64,000 bases of DNA from Streptomyces sp. ST2-7A (GCF_021390475.1 NZ_JAJUWS010000009.1:62001-126000); one strand, 5' to 3'. Shown: positions 18,844 through 28,408, counted from the first letter of the stretch. Numbers and translations are program-made. The notes: generated by a model not told the origin, from the letters alone.

Positions 18844-20410
18844 TTCCCCCTGCTTCCAGCTCAGAAACGATTGCGTCGATCGACGTGCGCAGCTCCGCCT
18901 GCCGCGCCACGATGCGGGAAATCTTGGCGTTCAGTTCGACGATGTCGACCTCCTCACGCGTGTCCTCCGACTCCACGTAAGAGGACACGGCGATGTTGTA
19001 GTCGTTCGCCGCGATATCCTCGTTACTGACGAGCGTGGTGAAGTGATCTTCCGGCTCACGTGTGGTAAACGCCTCGAGGATCCTTGCCTGGTGCTCCTCG
19101 AGCAGCTTGTTCTTGTTGCCGACACGCTTGAACTCAGCTGAGGCGTCGATAAACAGCACGTCACTGGACTTCTTCGACTTCTTCAACACGAGGATGCACG
19201 TGGCGATCGTGGTGCCGAAGAACAGGTCAGCAGGCAACTGGATGACCGCGTCTACGTAGTTGTTATCAACCAGGTACTTACGGATCTTCTTTTCTGCACC
19301 CCCGCGGTATAGCACCCCAGGGAACTCGACGATCGCGGCCGTGCCGTTGACGGCGAGCCAGCTGAGCATGTGCATCGTGAAGGCCAGGTCGGCCTTCGAC
19401 TTCGGCGCCAGCACGCCCGCCGGCGCAAAACGCTCATCGTTGATCAGCAACGGGTTCGCGTCACCTTCCCACCTGATCGAGTACGGCGGGTTGGAGACGA
19501 TCGCCTCGAACGGTTCATCGTCCCAGTGCGCCGGGTCGATGAGAGTGTCGCCGTGCGCGAGGTTGAAGTCGGAGTAGTTCACGTCGTGTAGGAACATATT
19601 GATCCGAGCAAGGTTGTACGTAGTCAGGTTGATCTCCTGACCGTAGAAACCACGGCGGACATTGTTCTTGCCGAGCACCTTGTCGAACTTCAGTAGCAGC
19701 GAGCCCGACCCGACCGCCGGGTCATAGACCTTGTTGACCTGCTTCTTACCGACGACTGCGATGCGCGCCAGCAGTTCTGAGACCTCCTGCGGCGTGTAGT
19801 ACTCGCCACCGGATTTGCCCGCGTTGGCCGCGTACATCTGCATCAGGTATTCGTAGGCATCGCCGAACAGGTCAATCGAGTTGTCCTCAAACCGCCCCAG
19901 CGGCAGATCGCCGATGGCGTCGAGCAACTTCACGAGCTTCTGGTTGCGCTTGGCGACCGTCCCTCCGAGCTTGTTACTGTTGACGTCAAGATCGTCAAAC
20001 AGCCCCTTCAGGTCGTCCTCGCTGTCAGTTCCCAGCGCTGAGCCCTCGATGTTCTTGAACACCCGAGCGAGCGTCTCGTTGAGGTTCTCGTCCCGCGCAG
20101 CGCGCTCGCGGACATTAGTGAACAGTTCCGACGGCAGAATATAGAAACCCTTCTCTGCCACCACCTCGTCACGAGCGAACTCGGCTTGCGCGTTGGGAAG
20201 CACCTTGTAGTCGAACGACTCATCTCCAGCTTCATGTTCGCCGCGGTTGATGTATGCGGTTAGGTTCTCGGAGATGAAGCGGTAGAAGAGCATGCCCAGC
20301 ACGTAGCTCTTGAAGTCCCAGCCGTCGACACTGCCGCGCAGGTCATTCGCGATACGCCAGATCGTCTTGTGCAGCTCTGCCCGCTGGCCTTCTTTGGTGG
20401 TCGGTGCCAT
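18830..20410 (-). CDS. hsdM: Type I restriction-modification DNA methyltransferase subunit
   Basis: 526 residues. The N-terminal helical HsdM_N region runs to about 150. The N6-adenine methylase domain has the SAM motif DPAVGSG at 230-236 and the catalytic NPPY at 307-310. HsdM with HsdS methylates the host's target sites and forms the core for HsdR. Start ATG 20410 has GGAGGAG upstream. It is the first gene of the operon hsdM, zinc-ribbon gene, hsdS, hsdR, all tightly overlapping. Confidence 0.95.
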   Translation of the reverse strand: MAPTTKEGQRAELHKTIWRIANDLRGSVDGWDFKSYVLGMLFYRFISENLTAYINRGEHEAGDESFDYKVLPNAQAEFARDEVVAEKGFYILPSELFTNVRERAARDENLNETLARVFKNIEGSALGTDSEDDLKGLFDDLDVNSNKLGGTVAKRNQKLVKLLDAIGDLPLGRFEDNSIDLFGDAYEYLMQMYAANAGKSGGEYYTPQEVSELLARIAVVGKKQVNKVYDPAVGSGSLLLKFDKVLGKNNVRRGFYGQEINLTTYNLARINMFLHDVNYSDFNLAHGDTLIDPAHWDDEPFEAIVSNPPYSIRWEGDANPLLINDERFAPAGVLAPKSKADLAFTMHMLSWLAVNGTAAIVEFPGVLYRGGAEKKIRKYLVDNNYVDAVIQLPADLFFGTTIATCILVLKKSKKSSDVLFIDASAEFKRVGNKNKLLEEHQARILEAFTTREPEDHFTTLVSNEDIAANDYNIAVSSYVESEDTREEVDIVELNAKISRIVARQAELRTSIDAIVSELEAGGNALV

Positions 20411-20587
20411 GTTGCAGTTGTTCTCCTCCGCGCCACGGCGCGATCACATTGCTTCGAAGTGTGCAGCCAGGGTACCGGCGGCGGCACAACCACGGTGGCT
20501 GTAGTTCCGATCATGATGCGTCCTGGCTCCGGTGACCTTGCTGGCATTGGTCCGAAACGGTTCGGGTTCTGGGTCGTTGGTGGGGTG

Positions 20588-21646
20588 TGAGTGATCTGGT
20601 GGGGGACGCGCGGCATCTGTCGCCGTGGACGCAGGAGGTACTGCGGTTGCGGGCGGTGGCCGCGTTGGTGGCAGGACGGGATCGTGAGGACGTGGCGGTG
20701 ATGTTCGGGGGTTGCTGAAGGCGGTCGACATCTGGTGGGCGAAGTGGCAGGCCAGCGGCCGGGAGGCACTGGTCATGTGGCCCCGTAGGAAGCCGGTCAG
20801 GGTGCACCGGGTGCTTGGGGAGGTCGAGCAGGCAGCGGTGCGGCAGGCGGTCCTCGATCACCGGCCCTGCGACCCGGGACCGAGCGGGCAGCTGTGGACG
20901 TGGCGGCTGGTGGGTGAGCTGATCACGAAGTTGTACCGGGTGAGGCTGGTCGAGATGAGGGTGGGCCAAGTACCCGAAGCGGTGGGAGCTGTCGTTTTAG
21001 CGGCCGGACAAGCGGGCCGTCGAGCAGGCCACCAAGGCCGTGGCGTGCTGGCACCGGGAGACATGGCCGAAGGTCGTGCGAAGGCGAAGGCCGAGGGTGG
21101 TGAGATCCTCTTCGTCGACCAGGTCGGCATCCGCTCCGGCCAGGTCACCGGCCGCACCCGGGGCGAGAGGGCAGGAAATCCGTGGTGCGGCGGAGCGGGA
21201 ACCGGTTCTCCGTGAACGCGATGTCGGCCATCAGCACCAAGGGCCGGATGCACTTCATGGTCTTCACCGAGAGCTTCACCGCCGAGGTGATGTGCCGCTT
21301 CCTTGACCGGCTCGCTGGCCACTTCGACCACGAGGTCCATCTCGTGGTCGACGGGCACTCCGCCTACCGGTCCCAAAAGGTCCACGACTGGTTCGCCGCC
21401 CACCCTGACGAAGTCGGGCTGCACTTCCTGCCGCCGTACTCGCCGGAGCGGAACCCCGACGAGCTGGTCAACTCGGACCTCAAGCACAGCCTGCCCAAGC
21501 AGCACCGAGCCGGCGATCAAGCCGAACTCGCCGCCGCAACCCGCCGCTTCTTCCGCCGCTGCCAGCGTCAGCCACACATCGTCCGCGGCCACTTCGGCGG
21601 CCCGCACGTCCGCTACGTCCGGGACGAGAACCTCATGAGTTTCTGA
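20588..21646 (+). pseudogene. Decayed IS630-like transposase
   Basis: Pieces of one transposase occur in different frames: an N-terminal helix-turn-helix part from GTG 20588 (about 20588-20718), a middle part LKAVDIWWAKWQAS ... WTWRLVGELITKLY (from 20712), a stretch with an in-frame TAG at 20998, then ILFVDQVGIRSG, and finally a DDE domain from about 21182 (LVVDGHSAYRS, FLPPYSPERNPDE). At least two frameshifts and one stop make it non-functional. The last ~34 bases overlap the 3' end of the integrase gene on the other strand. Confidence 0.8.
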
Positions 21647-23193
21647 TCAATATCTTCGGAGCTGCTCTCAGCTACCGGGTGGGGGTTGCGGTGAGCTCGG
21701 GGAACGAGCTTGACTACAGCCTCAGCTGCGGCGCGGGCGAGGTCGTCGAGGACGGCCTGGTAGATGTCGCGGGTGATACGGGTATCGCTGTGACCGAGGG
21801 TTTCGGAGACGACCTTGACGTCCACGCCGGCCGCGAGCATCAGCGTCGCGGCGCCGTGGCGCAGGTCGTGGAGGCGGATCGGCGGCAGCCCGGCCTCCGC
21901 CACGAGACGTTCGAAGAGGTCGGTGACCTTGCCGGGATGGAGCAGGGTGCCGTTCTCCTCGGTGAAGATGCGGCCGGTCTCCACCCACGCGTCACCCCAC
22001 TCGGCGCGCTCCCGCTCCTGCTGCTCGCGGTGCGCCTTGAGGTCCTCGTTGGTTTCCTTGTCGAGCGCGATGACGCGGATGCCGCTGTTGGTCTTGGGGG
22101 CTCCCTCGATGACCTCCCAACCGTCCTGGACCAGCTGCGTCGCCACGGCCAGCGAGGAGCCGGCGTAGTCGTGGTCCACCCAGCGGGGACCGCAGCCCTC
22201 GCCGCGACGGAGCCCACGGAAGGCGATCAGCCGCCACATCACCCTCAACCGGTGGCTCTCGGTGTGATCGAGGAAACGTCCGGTCTGTTCCGGTGTCCAG
22301 ACCATGACCGGAGAAGGCTTCTCCCCGGTCGCCTCCCAGCGGGCGATGCGCTCGTCGGTCCAGATCAATGCCTTGGGTTTGGTGCCGGGCAGCAGCTCGA
22401 CGTGCTCAGCCGGGTTGAAGTTCGGCATTCGCTGCTGGGCGATCGCGACGTTCAGTGCCGCGCGCAGGGTGGCCTTGATGTGAGGTTGTGTGTTGAGGCT
22501 GGTGGGGCGGCGGAAGGGCGGCATCCGGTCGATGGCCGCCTTGAGGTGTTCCCGGCGGACGCGGTTCTCCGCGCCCTTCCACGGGATCGACTTCAGCTCG
22601 TCGGCGGCCGCCCGACGCTGGGCGTTCTGTTCCGTGATCTCGATGTTCGCTTCGTTGATCGCCTCGAACATCCTGCTGATGTGGGCAACCCGGAGTTTGT
22701 CGAGCCGCAGGTGGCCCAGATGGGGCTTCAAGTGGACCCGTATGTCGACCTCGTACCGCTTGACCCCGTTGGGACGCAGGCGCTTCTTCCCGGCCAGCCA
22801 CTCCTCGAGCCACTCCTCGACGGTGGTCTTGGGATCGAGTGGCTCTCCGACCCTGAAGCGCCGCCGGGTTTCGTCGTAGTCCGGAAGCGGCTCATTGGCC
22901 GCGGCGCACTCCTCCAGAAGATCGCTGATGGCCAGCTGACCGGTCCGATCGTCCTTCTCCGGTATCGCCATGAGAGCGCGGACCTTGTTCAGCACGTCGG
23001 TGGCCTGGGCCGCGGTCGCGAAGCCACTGCGGCGGAACCGCCGACGGGTCCCGTCCTGTCGGGGCTCCAACTCCTGGAGAACGCTCCAGGCGCCGTGCCG
23101 CCGGTTGGACAGCTTGGGGCAGCCCGTCCCGTACGCGGTGCCGGTGGCGGGGTTGCGGCAGGAACACCGCCTACTGGTGGAACCCTTTTTCAC
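21613..23193 (-). CDS. int: Tyrosine recombinase (integrase) of an integrative element
   Basis: 526 residues, typical size for actinomycete integrative elements. Catalytic residues: Arg330 in FRGLRRGE, His442-x-x-Arg445 in LHDLRHG, His468 in LGHSD and Tyr478 in TRDIYQA. The N-terminal arm-binding region has a cysteine-rich start (RRCSCRNPATG) and a core-binding SAM-like part at about 122-260. It catalyses site-specific integration and excision. Coupled by ATGA to the upstream XRE gene. The last ~15 residues (about DIDQKLMRFSSRT) are read from the end of the IS630 remnant, so the C-terminus is probably altered. No attachment repeat was found. Confidence 0.92.
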   Translation of the reverse strand: MKKGSTSRRCSCRNPATGTAYGTGCPKLSNRRHGAWSVLQELEPRQDGTRRRFRRSGFATAAQATDVLNKVRALMAIPEKDDRTGQLAISDLLEECAAANEPLPDYDETRRRFRVGEPLDPKTTVEEWLEEWLAGKKRLRPNGVKRYEVDIRVHLKPHLGHLRLDKLRVAHISRMFEAINEANIEITEQNAQRRAAADELKSIPWKGAENRVRREHLKAAIDRMPPFRRPTSLNTQPHIKATLRAALNVAIAQQRMPNFNPAEHVELLPGTKPKALIWTDERIARWEATGEKPSPVMVWTPEQTGRFLDHTESHRLRVMWRLIAFRGLRRGEGCGPRWVDHDYAGSSLAVATQLVQDGWEVIEGAPKTNSGIRVIALDKETNEDLKAHREQQERERAEWGDAWVETGRIFTEENGTLLHPGKVTDLFERLVAEAGLPPIRLHDLRHGAATLMLAAGVDVKVVSETLGHSDTRITRDIYQAVLDDLARAAAEAVVKLVPRAHRNPHPVAESSSEDIDQKLMRFSSRT

Positions 23194-23840
23194 GCATCGT
23201 CCTCGGAGTCGTTGACCATGTCATCGACGAACGCGAGCTCGTCCGGGAGTGCCGGAGGCACCAGGCCGCGCTCGCGCATCCGCTGCCGGTACTCCCGCAG
23301 CTCCCGGCAGTCATCGAAGGCCAGTTGTTCGTAGGTGGTCGCGGTTTTCAGCAGTGCGGCACGGCGGGCCGGGTCCAGCGTCGTGGTCGCTTTCCGTCGT
23401 CGTTCCTTGGCGAGTTCAGTGGAGGCGATGGCGGTCGCGACGGCGTCGCTGTGCGCGCGGAACGTGTCCAGGAGGTGTCGGGCGCTGTTCTCGGGGGCGG
23501 GTGCCCGCAGGGGGGTCTCGCCGGTGAACCAGGCGAGGCCGTCCCAGACCGGGACTTCTCTTCCCGGCAGGACCTCGACCGTGGGGGCGGAGCCGAGTGG
23601 GAAGAGCAGGGCGATCGGGGGGACCCCGAGCACCCGGGCGAGGACCAGGAACTCGGCCAGCTCGACCGAGGCGCGACGGCCGGTCTCCAGATTGGTGATC
23701 GTCGTCTTCGGTACGGCCAGGCCGAGGGCGGCGCAGGCGTCGGCGGTCTCCGCCACGGTGAGGCCGGTGGCCTTGCGCGCGGCACGGATCTGCTCGGCCA
23801 CTCGCGCGGTGAGCCGCGAAGACCACTCGTCGGTTGTCAT
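23190..23840 (-). CDS. XRE-family regulator coupled to the integrase
   Basis: 216 residues from ATG 23840 (MTTDEWSSRLTARV); the frame is open further back, but an upstream start would cross the A/T-rich promoter. The helix-turn-helix is at about 15-70 (IRAARKATGLTVAETADA ... TTITNLETGRR). The C-terminal half is helical and charged and has no assigned domain. Likely represses itself, the integrase and the divergent small gene. It shares its stop codon with the integrase start. Confidence 0.85.
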   Translation of the reverse strand: MTTDEWSSRLTARVAEQIRAARKATGLTVAETADACAALGLAVPKTTITNLETGRRASVELAEFLVLARVLGVPPIALLFPLGSAPTVEVLPGREVPVWDGLAWFTGETPLRAPAPENSARHLLDTFRAHSDAVATAIASTELAKERRRKATTTLDPARRAALLKTATTYEQLAFDDCRELREYRQRMRERGLVPPALPDELAFVDDMVNDSEDDA

Positions 23841-23853
23841 GGGAGCAATTTTT

Positions 23854-23868
23854 ACACCATAAAAGTGT
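23854..23868. promoter_or_regulatory. Possible operator between the XRE and divergent gene
   Basis: ACACCATAAAAGTGT is an imperfect inverted repeat in an unusually A/T-rich stretch 14 bases upstream of the XRE start, within the 91-base divergent promoter region. The role is inferred from position. Confidence 0.35.
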
Positions 23869-23931
23869 TGCTGCCGCATCTGTGGTACACGTTCTCCGTC
23901 GGCTGAACCCCCTGAACGATCGGAGCGCATC

Positions 23932-24216
23932 ATGGTGACACCTCGGAAGGCTGCGAGTGCGCAGGGTATGAGTCGCGAGGAACTGCTGAAGCTTCCTGTG
24001 GCCATCGACCTCGACACCGCCAACCGCGCCCTCGCCATCGGCCGCAGCACGGGCTACGCCCTCGCGAAGCACGGGGAGTACCCGGTCAAGGTGATACGGC
24101 TCGGCAACGCCTACCGTGTGATCACCTCTGATCTCCTCCGCCTCCTCGACATCGACACCGGCCCTCGGCCGCAGGGACGGGAGCAGGATGGCGGCGAAGC
24201 CGCGCTCTGTGCGTAG
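23932..24216 (+). CDS. Small helix-turn-helix protein, possible excisionase
   Basis: 94 residues from ATG 23932 with GGAG just upstream. The middle (IDLDTANRALAIGRSTGYALAKHGEYPVKVIR, about 25-56) looks like the winged helix of MerR/excisionase-type proteins, ending LGNAYRVITSDLLRLLDI. Divergent from the XRE-integrase pair, a layout in which this gene is often the recombination directionality factor or an activator. Function inferred. Confidence 0.65.
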   Translation: MVTPRKAASAQGMSREELLKLPVAIDLDTANRALAIGRSTGYALAKHGEYPVKVIRLGNAYRVITSDLLRLLDIDTGPRPQGREQDGGEAALCA

Positions 24217-24366
24217 TCGACTCCCGGCAGGGCGAGGCCTGCGTGTGTCGCTGAGTGAGCCGGCTCCCGCTCTTGCGGACACCGACTTCCCGGCGGAGGC
24301 GGAGGCCTCCGCAGCCGTGAATACCTGCGGTCGTGAGGCCGTCGAGAAAGCCGGGTGCCCACCCGG

Positions 24367-24394
24367 GTGAGCCGGGCTCGTGGCCCGGGCTCAC
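24367..24394. terminator. Hairpin between convergent genes
   Basis: GTGAGCCGGGC pairs with GCCCGGGCTCAC with one bulge and a 5-base loop. It lies between the rightward small gene and the leftward methyltransferase gene and could serve both. Confidence 0.6.
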
Positions 24395-24407
24395 CGCCAC
24401 CCCACCG

Positions 24408-25157
24408 TCAGGCGCCGGGCTTGCGCGCGACGACGTAGACGCTCGCCCAGCGGCGTTTGGGGTTGGCCATGGTGGGATCGAAGGGCCAGGGTTCGACGGA
24501 GGTGAAGCCGGCTTCGGTGAAGAGGCTGACGAGCTTCTCGTGGTCGTAGGCCCAGAGGTGGGGTGTGTAGGTGGGGTCGTCGTCCTGATCGCGGAAGACG
24601 TAGTTGATCAGGTCGAGGTAGGTGTTGATGTCACCGAGGCAGTCACGCTTGGAGTACCAGCGTTCGATCATCTCGGCGGCCTGCTCGGGCGGAGCGGGAT
24701 AGTGGTTGAGGACGTACGCCGCGTCGGGAACGCCGGTGATGATCCGGCCGCCGGGAGCGAGGACGCGGTGGGCCTCGCGGGCGTAGTGCTTCGCGGAGCG
24801 GGGGTAGTCGATGTGCTCCAGGAAGTGTTCGGAGAACAGGGTTTCCACGGAGTCGTCGTGCAGAGGTATGCCCTCGCGGACGTCCCAGAGGAGATCGGCC
24901 GGGGGCACGATGTCGATGTTGTGGAAGCCGGTGATGCGGTGACCGCCGCCCCCGATTTGTACCCGTCGGGGTTTATGGTCGGTGCGGCCGTCGGGGTTCG
25001 CCCTCTCCCCGGCACGGTGGTGGCGGTAGAGGGTGACTTCCTTGGCCAGGGCGCGCAGTGCGCGGGCGAGGCCGTGAGTGGTGGCGGGTGAGGCGAGGGC
25101 CTGTTCGATGTGGTCGCTGAGGGCGTCGATGTCGACGACCGGCGCGTGGGGCTGCAT
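24408..25157 (-). CDS. SAM-dependent methyltransferase, class I
   Basis: 249 residues. The SAM-binding core is IGGGGHRITGFHNIDI (about 67-83), followed by LWDVREGIPLHDDSVE and SEHFLEHIDYP, then LAPGGRIITGVPD. This is the arrangement of small-molecule or sugar methyltransferases. Last gene of a leftward run starting at 28994; 15 bases separate it from the gene upstream. Substrate unknown. Confidence 0.82.
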   Translation of the reverse strand: MQPHAPVVDIDALSDHIEQALASPATTHGLARALRALAKEVTLYRHHRAGERANPDGRTDHKPRRVQIGGGGHRITGFHNIDIVPPADLLWDVREGIPLHDDSVETLFSEHFLEHIDYPRSAKHYAREAHRVLAPGGRIITGVPDAAYVLNHYPAPPEQAAEMIERWYSKRDCLGDINTYLDLINYVFRDQDDDPTYTPHLWAYDHEKLVSLFTEAGFTSVEPWPFDPTMANPKRRWASVYVVARKPGA

Positions 25158-25172
25158 CCGTTCGCTCCTCGG

Positions 25173-26564
25173 CTATGCGGCGGGGGCGGTTTCCGTGGTC
25201 CAGCGGTTGTTGCGCATGAGGGTGTACTTGATGTCAACGAGGCGCGGGGCGATGGTCAGGTCGAGTTCGTCGATGGGGTGGAGCCGGCCGTCGTCGTCCT
25301 GCCGGGCGCTCCAGATCTTGTACCGGAGGTCTGGGTAGGCGGGATTGATGCCGAGCTCGCCCTTGGGGATCGTGCCGTTGAACGGGGCGACGATGTCCAT
25401 GTGGTTCCAGTAGTTCCACGCCTGGAGAGCCTTGTGCTGGTCGAAGTAGAAGTAGAAATCCGGGTAGCGACCGAAGCTGCGCAGCTCCCGGTGCACGAGG
25501 TGGCCGAGCAGGGGGCCGAGCTGCGTGGCCAGGGTGTCGAACTCCCACCGGGTGCGGTGCCAGGCTTCGGGGACCTGCCCGGGAGTGAAGAGCCGGGCTG
25601 CGGTGAGGTAGCTGACGCGGTCGGCGAGGTAGGCACGGGCGTGGTCCGCGTTCAGGGTGGGGTCGATACGGCCGAGAAGCGCGTCGAGGTCGCGTGGCGC
25701 GGGGCGGAACCGGGCGAGGTCGAACCTGCCTGCCATGTTGGGGAAGGAGAGGAAGAGCATCTCCTTGTACAGCCAGTTGTTCATCTCCCCCAGGTCGGCC
25801 AGACGGCGGGTGGCGTCGCTGGTGGAGTGGAGCATCACGTACTCGGAGAGGGCCTCGAAGTAGAGGTAGCCCAGGATGGGCAGGCGGGGGATCGTCTCGT
25901 GGAGCACGCCGAGAAACCGGTCGGGCGCAGTGGTGGCGCTCTGGTGGACGACGGCGGAGGCCAGGGCGAGGAAGGCGGTGGAGTTCTTGATCCGGCTGAC
26001 GATTCCCTCGCGCAGCTGGTGGCGTTCGGTCTTGGAGAGCAGGTACTCCAGGTGGGTGTAGATCTGCAGGTGGATGATGCCCAACCGCAGGTAGTCGATC
26101 CCGGCGAGGCCCCGGTAGGCGTGGGAAGGGGCATCGACCTCGAAGATCAACGGGGTCGAGGTGCGTCCGGGGACGCCCATGCGAGCGGTGAAGGCGGGCG
26201 CTTCCCGGGTGAGGATGTAGCGACCGAGGTTGTGCATGTGGAAGCCGCTACCGGCCACGCTGAGCGGGGCGCAGTAGATGCTGCCGACGAGGCAGCCACC
26301 GGAGGGATAGAGCACACCGTTCCGGTTGATCTCTTCGAGGGCGTGTGTGACGTGCAGCAGGTAGAGCCTGTCGGAGCCACCGAGAGCGTCGAAGAGGGCG
26401 TTGTCGCGCAGCAGGCCACCATTGGGGGTCTCCTCCAGACGGGAGTCCCAGGCATCGCCGAGTTCCGCCAGCGGGCCCGCGTCGGACCGGGGGCCGGGGA
26501 GACGCGGCGACTCGTAGAAGTGGTGGGCGTCCGCCCACAGGTGGTAGCTGTCGAGGAAGTCCAT
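25173..26564 (-). CDS. Conserved-looking protein of unknown function
   Basis: 463 residues from ATG 26564, which overlaps the stop of the HD-domain gene by one base (TGATG). The frame is open for another ~340 codons upstream, but that stretch is a shadow of the HD gene. Soluble and helical, with many aromatic residues and fragments such as GFHMHNLGRYILTREAP, LEYLLSKTERHQLREG and YFYFDQHKALQAWNYWNHM. No nucleotide-binding, zinc or membrane motif is evident. I do not recognise the family. Position between the HD and methyltransferase genes suggests a shared pathway. Confidence 0.7.
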   Translation of the reverse strand: MDFLDSYHLWADAHHFYESPRLPGPRSDAGPLAELGDAWDSRLEETPNGGLLRDNALFDALGGSDRLYLLHVTHALEEINRNGVLYPSGGCLVGSIYCAPLSVAGSGFHMHNLGRYILTREAPAFTARMGVPGRTSTPLIFEVDAPSHAYRGLAGIDYLRLGIIHLQIYTHLEYLLSKTERHQLREGIVSRIKNSTAFLALASAVVHQSATTAPDRFLGVLHETIPRLPILGYLYFEALSEYVMLHSTSDATRRLADLGEMNNWLYKEMLFLSFPNMAGRFDLARFRPAPRDLDALLGRIDPTLNADHARAYLADRVSYLTAARLFTPGQVPEAWHRTRWEFDTLATQLGPLLGHLVHRELRSFGRYPDFYFYFDQHKALQAWNYWNHMDIVAPFNGTIPKGELGINPAYPDLRYKIWSARQDDDGRLHPIDELDLTIAPRLVDIKYTLMRNNRWTTETAPAA

Positions 26565-27331
26565 CAGCGGAACACTCCCTGCTGTTCCAACGCGTGGAAG
26601 ACGGCGTCCGAGCTCGTGAGTCCGGCCAGATGGGCGGCCTCGGAGGCCACGACGAGTTCGAACGCCGTGGCGTGGAGCGCGGGCGGGAGGGGGACGCGCA
26701 GGCGGCCGGGATCCGGCCACCAGCTCAGCTTGGGCAGCCGGTAGCGATCCAGGGCGTCGGCGGCCTTGAGCAGGTCCGTGATCGCCTCCGCCGTCGACCG
26801 GTCGTGCTCGTCGGCCGGGGTGAAGGCGGCGTAGGGGAGGTCGTGGAGCCGGACGGCGGTGGCCGCCTCGGCGACTCGTGCCCGGTCGTGCGCCACGTGG
26901 AAGTGGTCGAAGACCATGGCCGCGTTGTCGCCCAGCCAGCGGGCCGCTCGTGCGCCGTGACCCCGGTCCCTCTTGTCGTGAAGGCGTCGGCAGTCGTGGG
27001 TGGCGGCGGCGATGACGAGCACGGCGGTGTCCTCGGCCCCGAGTCCGGCGTCCTCGGCGAGGAGAGCCGCGAGCACGGCGGTGCGCATCGCGTGGCGGAC
27101 GCCGTGCAGCGAATCCAGGCAGCGGCGTTCGGCGAGCCAGTGAGCCGGGATGGCGCAGCGGTGCAGCAGTCGCCGGGACGCCGGCCGCAGCCGGGGCGGG
27201 GCGCTTTCGGCGAAAGGCGGACGGTTCGTCTCGATCCAGCGCACGGTGGCGTGATCGACGTACTGATGGCGGGGAAGCTCGTTCCGCGCGGCTAAGTCGG
27301 CCAGGCTGCCGGTCGGCGGATGTGCGCTCAT
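26564..27331 (-). CDS. HD-domain phosphohydrolase-like protein
   Basis: 255 residues. Start ATG 27331 (MSAHPPTGSLAD) is chosen because GGAGAG lies 7 bases upstream; an ATG 21 bases earlier lacks a site. The metal-binding pattern is His76/His80 (HGVRH), then His112-Asp113 (THDCRRLHD), His125 (GHGARAA) and a late aspartate in KAADALDRYR. HD enzymes cleave phosphate from nucleotides or cyclic nucleotides. Its neighbours (NDK-like, CYTH, NUDIX) suggest a nucleotide substrate. Stop overlaps the next start. Confidence 0.78.
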   Translation of the reverse strand: MSAHPPTGSLADLAARNELPRHQYVDHATVRWIETNRPPFAESAPPRLRPASRRLLHRCAIPAHWLAERRCLDSLHGVRHAMRTAVLAALLAEDAGLGAEDTAVLVIAAATHDCRRLHDKRDRGHGARAARWLGDNAAMVFDHFHVAHDRARVAEAATAVRLHDLPYAAFTPADEHDRSTAEAITDLLKAADALDRYRLPKLSWWPDPGRLRVPLPPALHATAFELVVASEAAHLAGLTSSDAVFHALEQQGVFR

Positions 27332-27367
27332 CGGGTTCTCTCCAGCGGTCACGGCATCGGTGAGGTA

Positions 27368-27952
27368 TCAGCCGGCGGGAGCGGTCCGGGCGGCTGCGTC
27401 CTTCCGCCTGCTCTCGGCCGCCTCGAAGGCCGCGGTGAACTCCGCGAGCTCTTCCTCGGTCATCAGCCGCACCCCGAGTTCGTGCGCCACGGCCGTGATC
27501 CGCGTCTGCGCCTCCTCCTGCGCCGCCCTTCCGGCCGCCTCGTCCAGGAGCAGCTCGAACTCCGCGTGGTGCCCCCACGCCTCGCTCCACTTGACGGCGA
27601 TCTCGACTCCGCGGAACCGGAAGTTGCGCCGCCGGTTGAACGCCTCGTGGCGCAACCCCGCGAAGCCGAGTTCATCGAGGATGCGGACGGCCGCGGGAAC
27701 GTCTTGGCGCGCGATGGCGATCTCCGTCTCCGGAAACGCGGCGCCCCGGCCGATCCTGCTCGCCTTGAGGGTCATCTTGGCCGACCCGGCGGTCACGTTG
27801 TCCGTGACCTTGAGCAGCTTGTCGGGCAGAACGTAGAAGTGGATGTGCTTGTCGTCCCGGCCGAGGTCCTCCCCGACCTGTTCGAGCCGGGTGATGAGCC
27901 GGTCGTGAACCGCTTCGTCGAAGCGGGCGCGCATCTCGATCTCCATGGGCAT
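27368..27952 (-). CDS. CYTH-domain protein (triphosphate-tunnel family)
   Basis: 194 residues. Start ATG 27952 (MPMEIEMRARF) follows GGAGAGGG at good spacing. The signature ExExK appears as E4-x-E6-x-R8, and alternating basic/acidic strands follow (KMTLKASRIG, ETEIAIARQD, EIAVKWSEAW, EFELLLDEAA). CYTH proteins hydrolyse triphosphates (thiamine triphosphate, inorganic triphosphate) or, in class IV cyclases, make cAMP. The lysine-to-arginine change leaves the exact reaction open. Confidence 0.75.
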   Translation of the reverse strand: MPMEIEMRARFDEAVHDRLITRLEQVGEDLGRDDKHIHFYVLPDKLLKVTDNVTAGSAKMTLKASRIGRGAAFPETEIAIARQDVPAAVRILDELGFAGLRHEAFNRRRNFRFRGVEIAVKWSEAWGHHAEFELLLDEAAGRAAQEEAQTRITAVAHELGVRLMTEEELAEFTAAFEAAESRRKDAAARTAPAG

Positions 27953-28108
27953 GATGGCCCTCTCCTTCACATCAGGCATGGCTGGGTCACCCGGACCCGG
28001 GCGGCGTGGCTGCCCGACGGTCCGGTTGTGGCTTTATCCGGTTGTCCTTCCGGTGGGGGCGGTGCGCCGGCCATGGCCCCTGGCGGCACCGCCCCCGGTG
28101 GCTTCGCG

Positions 28109-28408
28109 TCAGCTCGACTCGCCGAAGCGCTCACGGATGACGCCGTCGTGCAGATAGGCGGGCAGCGGGATGCCACCCACGTTCGTCCGCCTGGTCGCGA
28201 CATCCTCCATGGTCTCGCCGGGGAAGCCCTCCAAGAGGCGCAGGCACTGCCGCACCCACTCGCGCGAGGCGGGCCAGTCGCCGCTGTCACGGTGCACCAC
28301 GGCCAGCGCGTAGGCACTCTCGGCCGCTGCCCATCGGTCGGTGGCCAGCTCCCGCTGGAAGCCGGCCTCCAGCTCCTCGGCGGAGGCGGTGCGGGTGTGC
28401 GTGGTCAT
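28109..28408 (-). CDS. Small unknown protein, TPR-like helices
   Basis: 99 residues from ATG 28408 (MTTHTRTASAEE), preceded by GAAGGAAGAG; an earlier ATG in frame lacks such a site. Contains YALAVVHRDSGDWPASREW, which resembles one tetratricopeptide-type helix pair. Sits between the NDK-like and CYTH genes in the same direction. Function unknown. Confidence 0.6.
   Translation of the reverse strand: MTTHTRTASAEELEAGFQRELATDRWAAAESAYALAVVHRDSGDWPASREWVRQCLRLLEGFPGETMEDVATRRTNVGGIPLPAYLHDGVIRERFGESS

Noticed and set aside
21640..21700. Attachment site next to the integrase matching the tRNA-Thr 3' end
   Set aside because: I compared the tRNA T-arm and acceptor sequence with the flanks of the integrase and saw no match.
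26564..27590. N-terminal extension of the unknown 463-residue protein to 805 residues
   Set aside because: The extension is an arginine/glycine-rich shadow of the HD gene, and a coupled ATG exists at 26564.
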